Assembly (NCBI RefSeq): GCF_003259745.1
Contig: NZ_QLMC01000002.1
Coordinates: 484,272-548,271, forward strand
Reading direction: 5' to 3'
Source: Larkinella arboricola
Lineage (GTDB): Bacteria; Bacteroidota; Bacteroidia; Cytophagales; Spirosomataceae
DNA: 64,000 nt
Below the pieces are notes generated by a model that saw only the letters and a program-made list of their open reading frames with translations, searched no databases and had not been told where the DNA came from. Positions within the stretch are counted from its first letter, which is position 1; each line of letters starts with the position of its first letter. This document shows, piece after piece, positions 24,141-32,948 of this stretch. A program made the position numbers and the translations under genes.

Positions 24141-25187
24141 CTAGGTATAGTCGAATGAAGAACAATAGAAGGGTGCGTGCTGAAGCCGCTCCAACTGGTC
24201 GGGCGTCAGGCCGTGGGCTTTGATCATGACGTGCGTGTTGACCGACTCAAAACCGCTGAACAGCCCCATATTGGTGGTGACGGTGGGGAGCAGCGGGTCC
24301 TGGCTGTCGATTTGAATCAGGGCGCTGCTGAGTTGAAAGTGGGCCAGGACACTTTCCAGCAAAGTCGGTAACAGGGCTTCCCGGCCCGGCTGGAGATACG
24401 GGCCTTCGAGGGCGAGAAACCGGTAAGAGGGGGAGAACAGCCGGTTCAGCAACGGTAAGTGCGGTAACACGTACATCATCAGCCAGCCGCTGGTGCCGGG
24501 CATGGTTAGGAATTGCCAGGAGACGGGATTGGCCTGAACCCCCGCCACCCATTCGTTTCCTTCTTTGAGTCCGAAATAATTTCCCTGATACCCGATCCGG
24601 GCATCGGTTTTCAACGCATAGGTTTGGTAAGCGGCCTGGAGCCGGGGTAAAAAAGCCGTCAGCTCCGCGGGCGGAATCCGGGCAACGCGCGGATCAGGCC
24701 GTGGGCGTAACCGGCGGAACACAAAGGTCTTTAACTGCCCGTACGACGCAAATCCCCGCTCGTTGGAAAGCCGCATAGAACGGACGTTTTTTTCTTCGAT
24801 GTAGGAATAGAAGAGATAGGGCGGGGTAAACTGGCGTTCGACGTACCGGACGGCTTCCGATTTCAGTAACCGACCGTAGCCGCGCCCCTGAAATGCTTCC
24901 GACACGGCCAGGTAGCGGCCATAAAAGCCGTCGATCGGCCCCCACGGCCCCGTTACGGTTCGCCGGTCGAGGCAGTAAAATCCCTGGAGGGTTCCGCTGA
25001 CGTACAAATGGAAATAAAGCGGGTTCTGAAACTGCCCGATTTTCAGTTCCCGGCCAGAGTGACGGTACCGGATTCCGTGGGCACCGTAAACAATGGTTGC
25101 AAGCAAATCCGCAACGGCAACGTCGGCCACGGGTTTGACGACGAGTTCCAGCGTGTCGTTTTGGAGAAGAATCGTGCTGTCTGACAT
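24141..25187 (-). CDS. GNAT-family N-acetyltransferase
   Basis: 348 residues from ATG 25187 (MSDSTILLQND); the longer open frame to 25334 has no protein-like features. The acetyl-CoA pyrophosphate loop is clear in AVSEAFQGRGYGRLLKSEAV (Q-x-x-G-x-G, about residue 110). The C-terminal ~170 residues are a second, less conserved region (possibly a degenerate GNAT fold). Acceptor substrate unknown. Standalone on the minus strand, with a 206-bp gap to the Gfo gene and no evident terminator. Confidence 0.82.
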   Translation of the reverse strand: MSDSTILLQNDTLELVVKPVADVAVADLLATIVYGAHGIRYRHSGRELKIGQFQNPLYFHLYVSGTLQGFYCLDRRTVTGPWGPIDGFYGRYLAVSEAFQGRGYGRLLKSEAVRYVERQFTPPYLFYSYIEEKNVRSMRLSNERGFASYGQLKTFVFRRLRPRPDPRVARIPPAELTAFLPRLQAAYQTYALKTDARIGYQGNYFGLKEGNEWVAGVQANPVSWQFLTMPGTSGWLMMYVLPHLPLLNRLFSPSYRFLALEGPYLQPGREALLPTLLESVLAHFQLSSALIQIDSQDPLLPTVTTNMGLFSGFESVNTHVMIKAHGLTPDQLERLQHAPFYCSSFDYT

Positions 25188-25377
25188 GCAGTGGGCCAGG
25201 AGGTTAACCCTGCTTATGGGCATACAGACAAAAATACAGGTTGCCCGCGAATTGCCAAACGGCCAGCCGCTGGTTAGGAACCGGAATGACAGCCGCAGCG
25301 AAAGTTTTCTTGTTGAATCCGGTAAACGCGTCAACCCGACTATAGCCGGAGCCCTTCTTCCAAAAAGCCGGTTGAGG

Positions 25378-25614
25378 TCAGTGAACGGTCACCAGTCGAA
25401 ACTGCACAAACCGCTTCAGGCAGTACAGGCATTTATAATAGCGGGTGGGCATATAGAAAAACAAAACTTTCATCAGCGCGGGTCTGGGCTGTCGTTCCAG
25501 CGCGTGGGTGTGTTTACAGTACGGACAGCCGGGACCAAATGCTGGCCGGTAAAAGAGAAACGGCAGGGTAAAAAAGACCAAAGCGAATCCGGTCAGGACA
25601 AAAATCAGATACAT
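25378..25614 (-). CDS. Small membrane protein with CxxC/CxxC zinc-ribbon-like pairs
   Basis: 78 residues from ATG 25614; a further 13 codons upstream are open. One N-terminal membrane helix (MYLIFVLTGFALVFFTLPFL) is followed by CPYC and, 24 residues on, CLYC, spaced like a treble-clef or zinc-ribbon metal site. Length and shape suggest a membrane-tethered zinc protein. No known family recognised. Neighbouring genes give no functional clue. Confidence 0.6.
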   Translation of the reverse strand: MYLIFVLTGFALVFFTLPFLFYRPAFGPGCPYCKHTHALERQPRPALMKVLFFYMPTRYYKCLYCLKRFVQFRLVTVH

Positions 25615-26284
25615 AACCGTAATAGGATTTTTTTGGAAAGAGAAAAAGAACAAAAAACACTACCCGCTAGACCCGCATAGTCTGGCAAAGGTTGTAACCA
25701 AAAAGGCGCATAAGTAATTTTCGAAGCGGCAAAGAACTGCTTTTTAAACTAAAATCCCTTTATATATGTCCGAAAGTTGATCAGTAGATACATCTTCTTT
25801 CATCCTTTTCAACCACTATACGTATCGGTTAATTAAAGCCGGACCGCTGGAGAAAAAAAGGCAAATACACGTTGCAATGAAGGTTTATTGGCGAGCTTCC
25901 GATGGCGCCTGCCTTCCGTTACCCAGTCCGGCCAAAAAACTGATTGTATGGCCCTGTCTCGGCTTTCTGCCGTCGGTCTGTTTCGACGGTTTTTCGGGCC
26001 TGCAATCCAAGCAATTAATCGAACGGTAATCCAGCAGGCGGTACAAAACCGGGGAGCCACGAAAAGGTATGCGATATGAAAGCGAAGCGAATCACTGTGC
26101 CGGGCTGGATAGGAACTTCCGTTTTAGATAAAATAATGATTCGGTAATAATCGCTTTATACCCAATTCTGGCCCTAAGAATAATTTTGCCCCGGGAAAAA
26201 ATGAAATTCAAGCCGTATTGCCCATCTCTACCTGCCCGGATAAGGCGCTAAAATTTAACTACTTACCCTATAACCCTGTATTGT
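25615..26284. other. 670-bp intergenic region upstream of the SusCD/sulfatase locus
   Basis: No convincing gene; short open frames on both strands near 25833-26079 overlap each other and have arginine-rich, non-coding composition. AT-rich parts lie at 25740-25830 and 26110-26190. It holds the candidate SusC promoter element at 26181. I see no RNA structure or repeat. Confidence 0.5.
26181..26188 (+). promoter_or_regulatory. -7-like element TAATTTTG upstream of SusC
   Basis: An exact match to TAnnTTTG 97 bp before the SusC ATG; the best -33 candidate is a weak TTTA at 26155. Implies a leader of about 90 nt. Confidence 0.35.
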
Positions 26285-29200
26285 ATGAACCATGATTTAC
26301 CCATTGGGCCTTTTATCGGACGATCCTTCTACGGACATCCGGTTCGTACGGGCCTGCTGATGACCGCGTTGCTTTTCGGACGCGCGGTTTACTCCGAAAA
26401 CCTGCTGGCCGCTGTCCCAGCCGCTTCCCAAACCGCAACCGCTCAGGAAATTGTTATTCAGGGCACTGTTCGGGCTTCCGACACGAAAGAACCGCTGCCC
26501 GGTGTGAGCGTCGTTGTCAAAGGCACCAACCGGGGTGCTACCACCGACGCATCGGGCAATTACGAAGTCCGGGTGGCCGACAATCGGGCGGTCCTGATCT
26601 TTAGTTTTCTGGGTTACCTGTCGCAGGAACTGCCCGTTGGTTCGCAAAACCGGGTCGATGTAACCTTGCAGGCCGATAGCCGGGCGTTGCAGGAAGTGGT
26701 GGTGGTGGGGTATGGTACGCAGAAGAAAGTCAACCTGACGGGGGCGCTGTCCGTACTCGACATGAAAACCCGCGAGAATACGCCCGTTACGAACGCCAGT
26801 CAGGCGCTGCACGGGGTTTCCGGACTCTGGGTTAATCAGGCGGGTTCCAAGCCGGGTCGCGACAACGCCACCATCCGCATCCGGGGCGTCGGCACCACCA
26901 ACAACAGCAACCCGCTTGTGCTGGTCAACGGTATTGAGTACGACATGAACGAGGTGAACCCGAATGATATTGAGAGTATTACGGTTCTGAAAGATGCGTC
27001 GGCGGCCATTTACGGATCGCGGGCGGCCAACGGTGTTATTCTGGTGACGACCAAGCAGGGGAAAGAAGGCAAGACGCAGATTAACTACAACTTTTCCTAC
27101 GGTATTCAGCAGCCGACGATGATGCCGGACGTGATCTGGGACCCGATTCAGTATATGCAGCTCAAGAATCAGGCCCTGCGCAACGAAGGCAAAACCGTGG
27201 TCGATTACACCGACGCCCAGATCGAAGAATACCGTCAGGGCATGGCGACCAACCCGTATGCCTACCCGAACATCAACTGGTTCGATCTGGTGATGAAGAA
27301 CGGGACGCTGCAACAACACCACCTCCGGTTTTCGGGCGGTACCGAAAAAATTCAGTATAATTTCGCCCTCGGTTACATGGATCAAGACGGGGTTCTGATC
27401 AACGCCGACCACGCTAACCGGTATTCGCTGGACCTGAATCTGTCGGCGCAGGTGGCGAAGGGGCTGCGTGTGGGGGCCAACCTGACGGGCAATTACCGCA
27501 AATACTCCGAGCCACCGGGCGGAACCGGCGGTTATTTCAACTCGCTGATGCGGGTGCTGCCGATTTTCACCCCGTACGTCGAAGACGGTCGTTACGGCAA
27601 TGTGGTGTTTCGGACACCGGGCCGAAATTCCATCGAAAACCCGATGAAGCTGATTCAGGAAGGCTTCCGCAACCGGTCCGACCAACGGATTCTGACCAAA
27701 ATTTTCGCCAATTACGAGTTGCCGTTCGGCCTGACCTACAACGTTAACCTGGGCTTCGATAAACTGGATTCATACGACAAGGTGTTCAACCCGAGCGTCA
27801 ATACGTACCACCCGCTGACGCTGGCTCCGATGACCTACGCAGCCGGGTATGCCTCTAACTACAACACCGATAACCTGACGCTGACGTTTTACCAGACCCT
27901 GAACTGGGACAAACGGTTTGCCGATAAACATCAGGTTTCGGCCATGCTCGGAACCAGTTACAACGACTTTGGCAACAGCTTCTTCAGCGCCCGGATTGAA
28001 GGCTATCTGGATAATACGCTTACCGACATCAGAGCCGGTTCGATTAACCCGACCGCCGACGGAACCGTTACCCGCGACCGGCTGGCGTCGTATTTTGGCC
28101 GGGTCAACTACAGCTTCAGCGAAAAATACCTGCTCGAAGCCATCCTCCGCTACGACGGTTCGTCGCGTTTTGCCCGGGCCAACCGCTGGGGCTTCTTCCC
28201 AGGTCTGTCGGCGGGCTGGCGGATCGATCAGGAAGCGTTTTTTGATTCGCGGTTTATCAGCCTGCTCAAACTGCGGGCGTCGTACGGCAAACTCGGGAAC
28301 CAGGCCGTGCCGCTCTACAGCTACCTGAACGTGGTGAACCTCGGTGCGGATTACAACTTCGGAAACACAATCCAGCCCGGGGCCGCCGTCACGACGTATA
28401 ACGATCCGAGCATTAGCTGGGAAACCACCACGAGCTACAACGCCGGAATTGACGCCGAAGCCTGGTCGGGAAAACTGGCCGCCAATGTAGACGTGTTCAA
28501 ACGCCGGACCTCCGGGATTCTGCGGCAGGTGGCCATACCGTCGCAGGTCGGGGCGCTGGGCGGTCCGCAGCGAAACATCGGCGTGGTCGATAATACCGGC
28601 TTTGAAGTGGGCCTGACGCACCGCAACCGGCTGGGACAATTCCGGTATGATGTCCGGACGGAAATCAGCTACGTCAAGAACGAGATCGTGGACCTGAACG
28701 GCGAAACCGTCATCAGCGGTCGGCGGATTCTGAAGGAAGGCTACCCGATTGATGCGTATTACGTGCTCCAGGCCGACGGTATTTACCAGACTCAGGAAGA
28801 AATTGACGGGAGCGCCAAGGTAAGTTCGGCGGTGCGACCGGGTTATCTCAAATACCGGGATATCAACGGCGATAAGGTCATCAATGGCGACGACCGCATC
28901 ATTACGGGCAACTCGATTCCGAAATGGAATTACAGCTTCGGGCTGAATATTGGCTACGGCGCGTTTAGCCTGAATACGTACTTTCAGGGTGTGCAGGGCA
29001 TCAGCATTTACCCGACGGCCAACCTGGCGTACCCGGTCAACAACGGCGCGGGGCTGACGAACGTATGGGCAACGGATTCGTGGACTCCGCAAAATACCGG
29101 CGCCCGGCTGCCCATCCTGACCACACCGCAGGGTGCGTCGGAAAACTATCAGAACTCGACGTTCTGGCTGCGCGACGGTTCGTACCTGCGGATGCAGACG

Positions 29201-29401
29201 GTGCAGTTGACGTTTGCCGTGCCGGACAAGTGGCTCTCGAAAGCCCGCATCAGCAAACTCAATCTGTTTGCCAACGGCCAGAACCTGCTCACGTTCTCGA
29301 ACTATAAGGACTCTGACCCCGAGCGCGACATCAAGCTGGATACGCTCTATGATTATCCGCTGCTGAAAACCGTCAGCTTTGGCCTGAATCTCGGGTTCTA
29401 G
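26285..29401 (+). CDS. SusC/RagA-family TonB-linked outer-membrane transporter
   Basis: 1038 residues. N-terminal signal-like region, CarboxypepD_reg-like domain (about 55-135; GTVRASDTKEPLPGVSVVVK), then the SusC TonB-box/plug junction (LQEVVVVGYGTQKKVNLTGA). The plug hallmark is DIESITVLKDASAAIYGSRA, followed by ANGVILVTTK. A TonB barrel with typical SusC ends follows (LRMQTVQLTFAVPDKWLS). No STN domain, so no FecIR-type signalling is expected from it. It forms the pore of a SusCD complex with the next gene (23-bp gap). The locus also encodes a secreted propeller-like protein, a GDPD and a sulfatase, which hints at its cargo. Confidence 0.95.
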   Translation: MNHDLPIGPFIGRSFYGHPVRTGLLMTALLFGRAVYSENLLAAVPAASQTATAQEIVIQGTVRASDTKEPLPGVSVVVKGTNRGATTDASGNYEVRVADNRAVLIFSFLGYLSQELPVGSQNRVDVTLQADSRALQEVVVVGYGTQKKVNLTGALSVLDMKTRENTPVTNASQALHGVSGLWVNQAGSKPGRDNATIRIRGVGTTNNSNPLVLVNGIEYDMNEVNPNDIESITVLKDASAAIYGSRAANGVILVTTKQGKEGKTQINYNFSYGIQQPTMMPDVIWDPIQYMQLKNQALRNEGKTVVDYTDAQIEEYRQGMATNPYAYPNINWFDLVMKNGTLQQHHLRFSGGTEKIQYNFALGYMDQDGVLINADHANRYSLDLNLSAQVAKGLRVGANLTGNYRKYSEPPGGTGGYFNSLMRVLPIFTPYVEDGRYGNVVFRTPGRNSIENPMKLIQEGFRNRSDQRILTKIFANYELPFGLTYNVNLGFDKLDSYDKVFNPSVNTYHPLTLAPMTYAAGYASNYNTDNLTLTFYQTLNWDKRFADKHQVSAMLGTSYNDFGNSFFSARIEGYLDNTLTDIRAGSINPTADGTVTRDRLASYFGRVNYSFSEKYLLEAILRYDGSSRFARANRWGFFPGLSAGWRIDQEAFFDSRFISLLKLRASYGKLGNQAVPLYSYLNVVNLGADYNFGNTIQPGAAVTTYNDPSISWETTTSYNAGIDAEAWSGKLAANVDVFKRRTSGILRQVAIPSQVGALGGPQRNIGVVDNTGFEVGLTHRNRLGQFRYDVRTEISYVKNEIVDLNGETVISGRRILKEGYPIDAYYVLQADGIYQTQEEIDGSAKVSSAVRPGYLKYRDINGDKVINGDDRIITGNSIPKWNYSFGLNIGYGAFSLNTYFQGVQGISIYPTANLAYPVNNGAGLTNVWATDSWTPQNTGARLPILTTPQGASENYQNSTFWLRDGSYLRMQTVQLTFAVPDKWLSKARISKLNLFANGQNLLTFSNYKDSDPERDIKLDTLYDYPLLKTVSFGLNLGF

Positions 29402-29424
29402 TTCCACCTTCCAACTCTTCAACC

Positions 29425-30978
29425 ATGAAAAAAATAATCTATATAGTCGTAACCGGACTGCTGTTGTCGGGCTGCGGCAACGACATTCTGGAAACGCAAC
29501 CGCAGGACCGCTACACCGAAGAAAGCTTCTGGAAATCAGAAACCAACGTGGCGGCTGCCATGATCGGCTGTTATACCGTGCTCCGAAATGAGGGCCTGTT
29601 TGGCGGAACCGCGACGCCCCTCTGGGAAGAAACCGCCACGCCGAATGCGTATAATTATGACAATTCCGGCGGCTGGAACGTCATTGCCGCTGGTACGCAG
29701 ACCGCGACGAATTCCACGATCATCTCGGCCCGCTGGAATGATGCTTACCGGGGCATTGGTCGTTGCAACACGCTGCTGGCCCGCATTGATCAGGTCGGCA
29801 TGGACGAAACGCTGAAAAACCGGACCAAAGCCGAAGCGACGTTTCTGCGGGCGCTGTATTACACAATGCTGGAAATGTATTACGGCGACGTTCCGCTGAT
29901 TCTGGACGAGCCTGACCCGACCACGCAGGCCAACCTGCCACGCACACCCCGAGCCGACGTGGTGGCCCAGATTCTGAAAGACCTGGATGCCGCAGCCGCC
30001 GTATTGCCGGTTAAATACAGCCAGAGCAGTGATCTGGGCCGGGCTACCCGTGGGGCCGCGCTGGCGCTGAAAGCCCGCGTGTTGCTGTTCGAAGCGAGCC
30101 CGCTCAATAACCCTTCGGGCGATGCGGCCAGGTGGAAAGCGGCCGCTGATGCCGCCAAAGCCGTGATGGACCTGCCGGGAGCGGGGTACGCGCTGTTTCC
30201 CAATTACCGCAATTTGTTTTTGCCCGCCAACGACAACAGCGTTGAATCCATTTTTGACGTGCAGTACAAGAGCCCGGAGCAGGGAAGTTCGTTTGATCTG
30301 ATTGGCCGTCAGTACAATACCAACGCGCCCGTTCAGAATCTGATTGATGCCTACCTGATGAAAGACGGTTTGCCGATCAGCCAGTCACCGCTGTACAACC
30401 CCGCCAAACCGTACGAAAACCGCGATCCGCGTCTGTACCAGACCGTGGTGTATCCCGGCGATGTGTTTCAGGGCGAAGCCGTAACTCCTTCGCGGTTTGT
30501 GGTTACGGGCTACGGCATTAAGAAATACACGATTTACGACAAGGAAGCCAACCCGGTCAATTTGCAGGGCGGTCGGTCGGAAATCAATTACATGGTGATT
30601 CGCTACGCCGACGTGCTGCTGATGTACGCCGAAGCGCAGAATGAAGCCGGTGCCACGCCGGATGCGTCCGTCTACGATGCCATCAACAAAGTGCGGGTGC
30701 GGGCCGGAATGCCGACGATTGCCGCCGGAAAAACCAAAGAACAGTTACGCGATCTGATCCGGCTGGAACGGCGAATCGAGTTTGCGGGCGAGGGTTTCTA
30801 CTACAACGACATCCGGCGCTGGAAGCTGGCCGAACAGGTGTTGAAAGGGCCAATCACCAATTACGACAACAAACCGATTATGACCCGTACCTTTAACGCC
30901 CAGCGGGATTACTGGTGGCCGCTACCGCAGACACAACTCGACCTGAACCCGGCCCTGAGCCAGAACACCGGTTATTAA
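29425..30978 (+). CDS. SusD/RagB-family substrate-binding lipoprotein
   Basis: 517 residues. Lipobox LLLSGC with Cys17, then the SusD signature beginning ILETQPQDRYTEESFW. TPR-like helices follow (RWNDAYRGIGRCNTLLARID, ATFLRALYYTMLEMYYGDVP) and the C-terminal SusD segment (YADVLLMYAEAQNEAG, IRLERRIEFAGEGFYYNDIR, ending WPLPQTQLDLNP). It caps the SusC barrel at the cell surface and binds substrate. It is 23 bp after SusC and 39 bp before the propeller-like gene, so the set is likely one operon. Confidence 0.95.
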   Translation: MKKIIYIVVTGLLLSGCGNDILETQPQDRYTEESFWKSETNVAAAMIGCYTVLRNEGLFGGTATPLWEETATPNAYNYDNSGGWNVIAAGTQTATNSTIISARWNDAYRGIGRCNTLLARIDQVGMDETLKNRTKAEATFLRALYYTMLEMYYGDVPLILDEPDPTTQANLPRTPRADVVAQILKDLDAAAAVLPVKYSQSSDLGRATRGAALALKARVLLFEASPLNNPSGDAARWKAAADAAKAVMDLPGAGYALFPNYRNLFLPANDNSVESIFDVQYKSPEQGSSFDLIGRQYNTNAPVQNLIDAYLMKDGLPISQSPLYNPAKPYENRDPRLYQTVVYPGDVFQGEAVTPSRFVVTGYGIKKYTIYDKEANPVNLQGGRSEINYMVIRYADVLLMYAEAQNEAGATPDASVYDAINKVRVRAGMPTIAAGKTKEQLRDLIRLERRIEFAGEGFYYNDIRRWKLAEQVLKGPITNYDNKPIMTRTFNAQRDYWWPLPQTQLDLNPALSQNTGY

Positions 30979-31017
30979 ACCGTATGAAAGAAACCCTATT
31001 TCCATTCCCTGTTTGTC

Positions 31018-31905
31018 ATGAAAAAAATTAGTGTATTGCTTAGTTTGATGGCTATTTCGTTTGCCAGTGTTGCCCAGTCGCCGAAAGAAAAACTGTTGCT
31101 GGTGTGCGGAGATAGCAAGGTATTGCTGGTGGATTATCAAAATGGAAAAGATACGATTCCGGCGGTGGTCTGGACCTGGGACGCGCACGAAGCGATGGAC
31201 CTGCCCGCCGAATTTCGCACCCGGAAATTCAACACAATGGACGACTGCAAAGCCATCCAGAACGGCGAGCAGATTCTGGTTTCTTCGTCCAGCGGGGCCA
31301 TTGCCATTATCAACCGGAAGGACAAAAAAGTACTTTTTCACGCCAGCGTACCCAACGCCCATTCCATCGAACTGTTGCCCAATGACCTGATTGCTGCGGC
31401 TGCTTCGACCAATCCGACCGGCAACCGGATTATGCTGTTCGACCGGAAGCAGCCTGACAAACCGTTGTTCAGCGACAGCCTGTATTCGGCCCACGGCGTG
31501 GTATGGGATCAGAAACGGCAGAGTTTGTATGCGCTGGGCATGACGGCTTTGCGGGAATACAAACTGGTTCGGACGGGTTCGCCCTCGCTGAAACTCGTGC
31601 AGGAATGGAAAATTCCGGGCAACAGCGGCCACGACCTGCAACCGACGCTGGATGGTAATTTTCTGTATCTGACCGAAACGGGCGGGGCCTGGCAGTTTGA
31701 TCTGAAGAAGCACACGTTCACGAAGATTCCCGGTTTTACGGACGCTCCCCACACCAAAAGCGTTGGCCGCGACCGGTCCGGGCAGTTTATCTACACGGTG
31801 CCGGAAGAGAGCTGGTGGACTTTCCACGTCCGGTTCCAGCACCCGACTCACGCCCTGAGCTTCCCGAACATGAAAGTTTACAAAGCCCGCTGGTTTCAGC
31901 CCTGA
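31018..31905 (+). CDS. Secreted DUF6528-like beta-propeller protein
   Basis: 295 residues: signal peptide (MKKISVLLSLMAISFASVAQ), then repeats of beta-strands in a propeller-like pattern (LLLVCGDSKVLLVDYQNG, VLFHASVPNAHSIELLP, GHDLQPTLDGNFLYLTE). I associate this pattern with DUF6528, from memory and not a search. Characteristic parts are WTWDAHEAMDLP and TMDDCKAIQNGEQILVSSS. No enzymatic residues are certain. Its place between SusD and the GDPD gene suggests a role in binding or processing the imported substrate. Confidence 0.78.
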   Translation: MKKISVLLSLMAISFASVAQSPKEKLLLVCGDSKVLLVDYQNGKDTIPAVVWTWDAHEAMDLPAEFRTRKFNTMDDCKAIQNGEQILVSSSSGAIAIINRKDKKVLFHASVPNAHSIELLPNDLIAAAASTNPTGNRIMLFDRKQPDKPLFSDSLYSAHGVVWDQKRQSLYALGMTALREYKLVRTGSPSLKLVQEWKIPGNSGHDLQPTLDGNFLYLTETGGAWQFDLKKHTFTKIPGFTDAPHTKSVGRDRSGQFIYTVPEESWWTFHVRFQHPTHALSFPNMKVYKARWFQP

Positions 31906-32002
31906 GTAGCCGGGTTCGGTTCCACCGGGAATCGAACCCTCTTTTTGGGAAATTATCCGCTGCATAGAAACGGTTTGAAAGACGGTTTAAACGACTTGTT
32001 CG

Positions 32003-32947
32003 ATGAAATACCCTTTCCTTTTCGCAGGGCTGCTCGGTGCAGCCCTGCTTTGTGGTTTTAGCGGCATGGCTCCAAAACCGCAGCTCAGGACCATCCGGGC
32101 CAGAGACGCTCAGCATCTGAAAACGTTTTTTGCGTACTCGCCCGACCGGCTGCCGTTTGTGAGCGCCCACCGGGGCGGGGCGCGGAAGGGGTTTCCGGAA
32201 AATTGTCTGGCAACGTTCGAAAACACGCTCGGGCAGGTCCACGCCATCCTGGAAATAGACCCGCATTACACCAGAGACAGCGCCATTGTGCTCATGCACG
32301 ACGCCACGCTCGACCGCACCAGTACCGGCCACGGCAAAGTGGCGGATTATACCCTGAAGGAGTTGCAGGCATTCAAACTGAAAGATACCGAGGGCAACGT
32401 AACGCCCTACGGCATCCCGACGCTCGACGAAGCGCTGGACTGGGCGAAGGGCAAAACCATTCTGGTACTGGATAAAAAAGACGTGCCGATTGAAGCCCGT
32501 GTTCGGAAGATCGAGCAGCACCGCGCCGAGGCCCATGCCATTGTAATGGCCTACAGTTTTGAAGAAGCCAAAACCTGTTACCGGCTGAATAAGAAGATGC
32601 TGATGGAGGTGATGTTTGGCACCTTGGAGAAGGTTCGGGCGTTTGATCAGACGGGCGTACCCTGGCAGAACGTGGTGGTTTTTGTCAGTCACAACCTCGG
32701 TATTGATCCGGCGGTTTTCCGGGAAATTCACCAGCGGGGGGCCATGTGCATGGTGGGCAGTTCGCGCAACTACGACATGCAGTACGCCAAAGGAGAAATC
32801 AAATCGGTGGACGAACTGAACCGGAAGTACCTGAGCATCATTGACAGCGGAGCCGATATCATCGAAGCCGATCTGGCCATTGAAGCGGGTACGGCCCTGA
32901 AACCTTTGCAAAACCGGACTTCTTCCAAAGCTCTTTATTTTCGATAA
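32003..32947 (+). CDS. Exported glycerophosphodiester phosphodiesterase family protein
   Basis: 314 residues. Signal peptide or lipoprotein-like N-terminus (FLFAGLLGAALLCGFSGMA), then a GDPD TIM barrel. Hallmarks: SAHRGGARKGFPENCLATFE, metal-binding EIDPHYTRD, and the second catalytic His in VLMHDATLDRTSTGHG. The usual EID..TKDG appears as EIDPHYTRDSA, a slight variation. The enzyme should hydrolyse glycerophosphodiesters (deacylated phospholipids, teichoic-acid-like or glycerophosphoinositol substrates) outside the cytoplasm. The sulfatase gene starts 1 bp after its stop, implying tight co-translation. Confidence 0.92.
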   Translation: MKYPFLFAGLLGAALLCGFSGMAPKPQLRTIRARDAQHLKTFFAYSPDRLPFVSAHRGGARKGFPENCLATFENTLGQVHAILEIDPHYTRDSAIVLMHDATLDRTSTGHGKVADYTLKELQAFKLKDTEGNVTPYGIPTLDEALDWAKGKTILVLDKKDVPIEARVRKIEQHRAEAHAIVMAYSFEEAKTCYRLNKKMLMEVMFGTLEKVRAFDQTGVPWQNVVVFVSHNLGIDPAVFREIHQRGAMCMVGSSRNYDMQYAKGEIKSVDELNRKYLSIIDSGADIIEADLAIEAGTALKPLQNRTSSKALYFR

Positions 32948-32948
32948 C

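Noticed and set aside
25833-26079. Two short overlapping open frames upstream of SusC
   Set aside because: Mutually overlapping on opposite strands, Arg/Trp-rich, no membrane or family signal.
26297-29422. Two long antisense open frames (about 460 and 550 codons) opposite the SusC gene at 26285
   Set aside because: They lie entirely opposite a well-supported SusC gene, are His/Arg/Val-rich and show no family motif; they are an artefact of GC-rich codon use.
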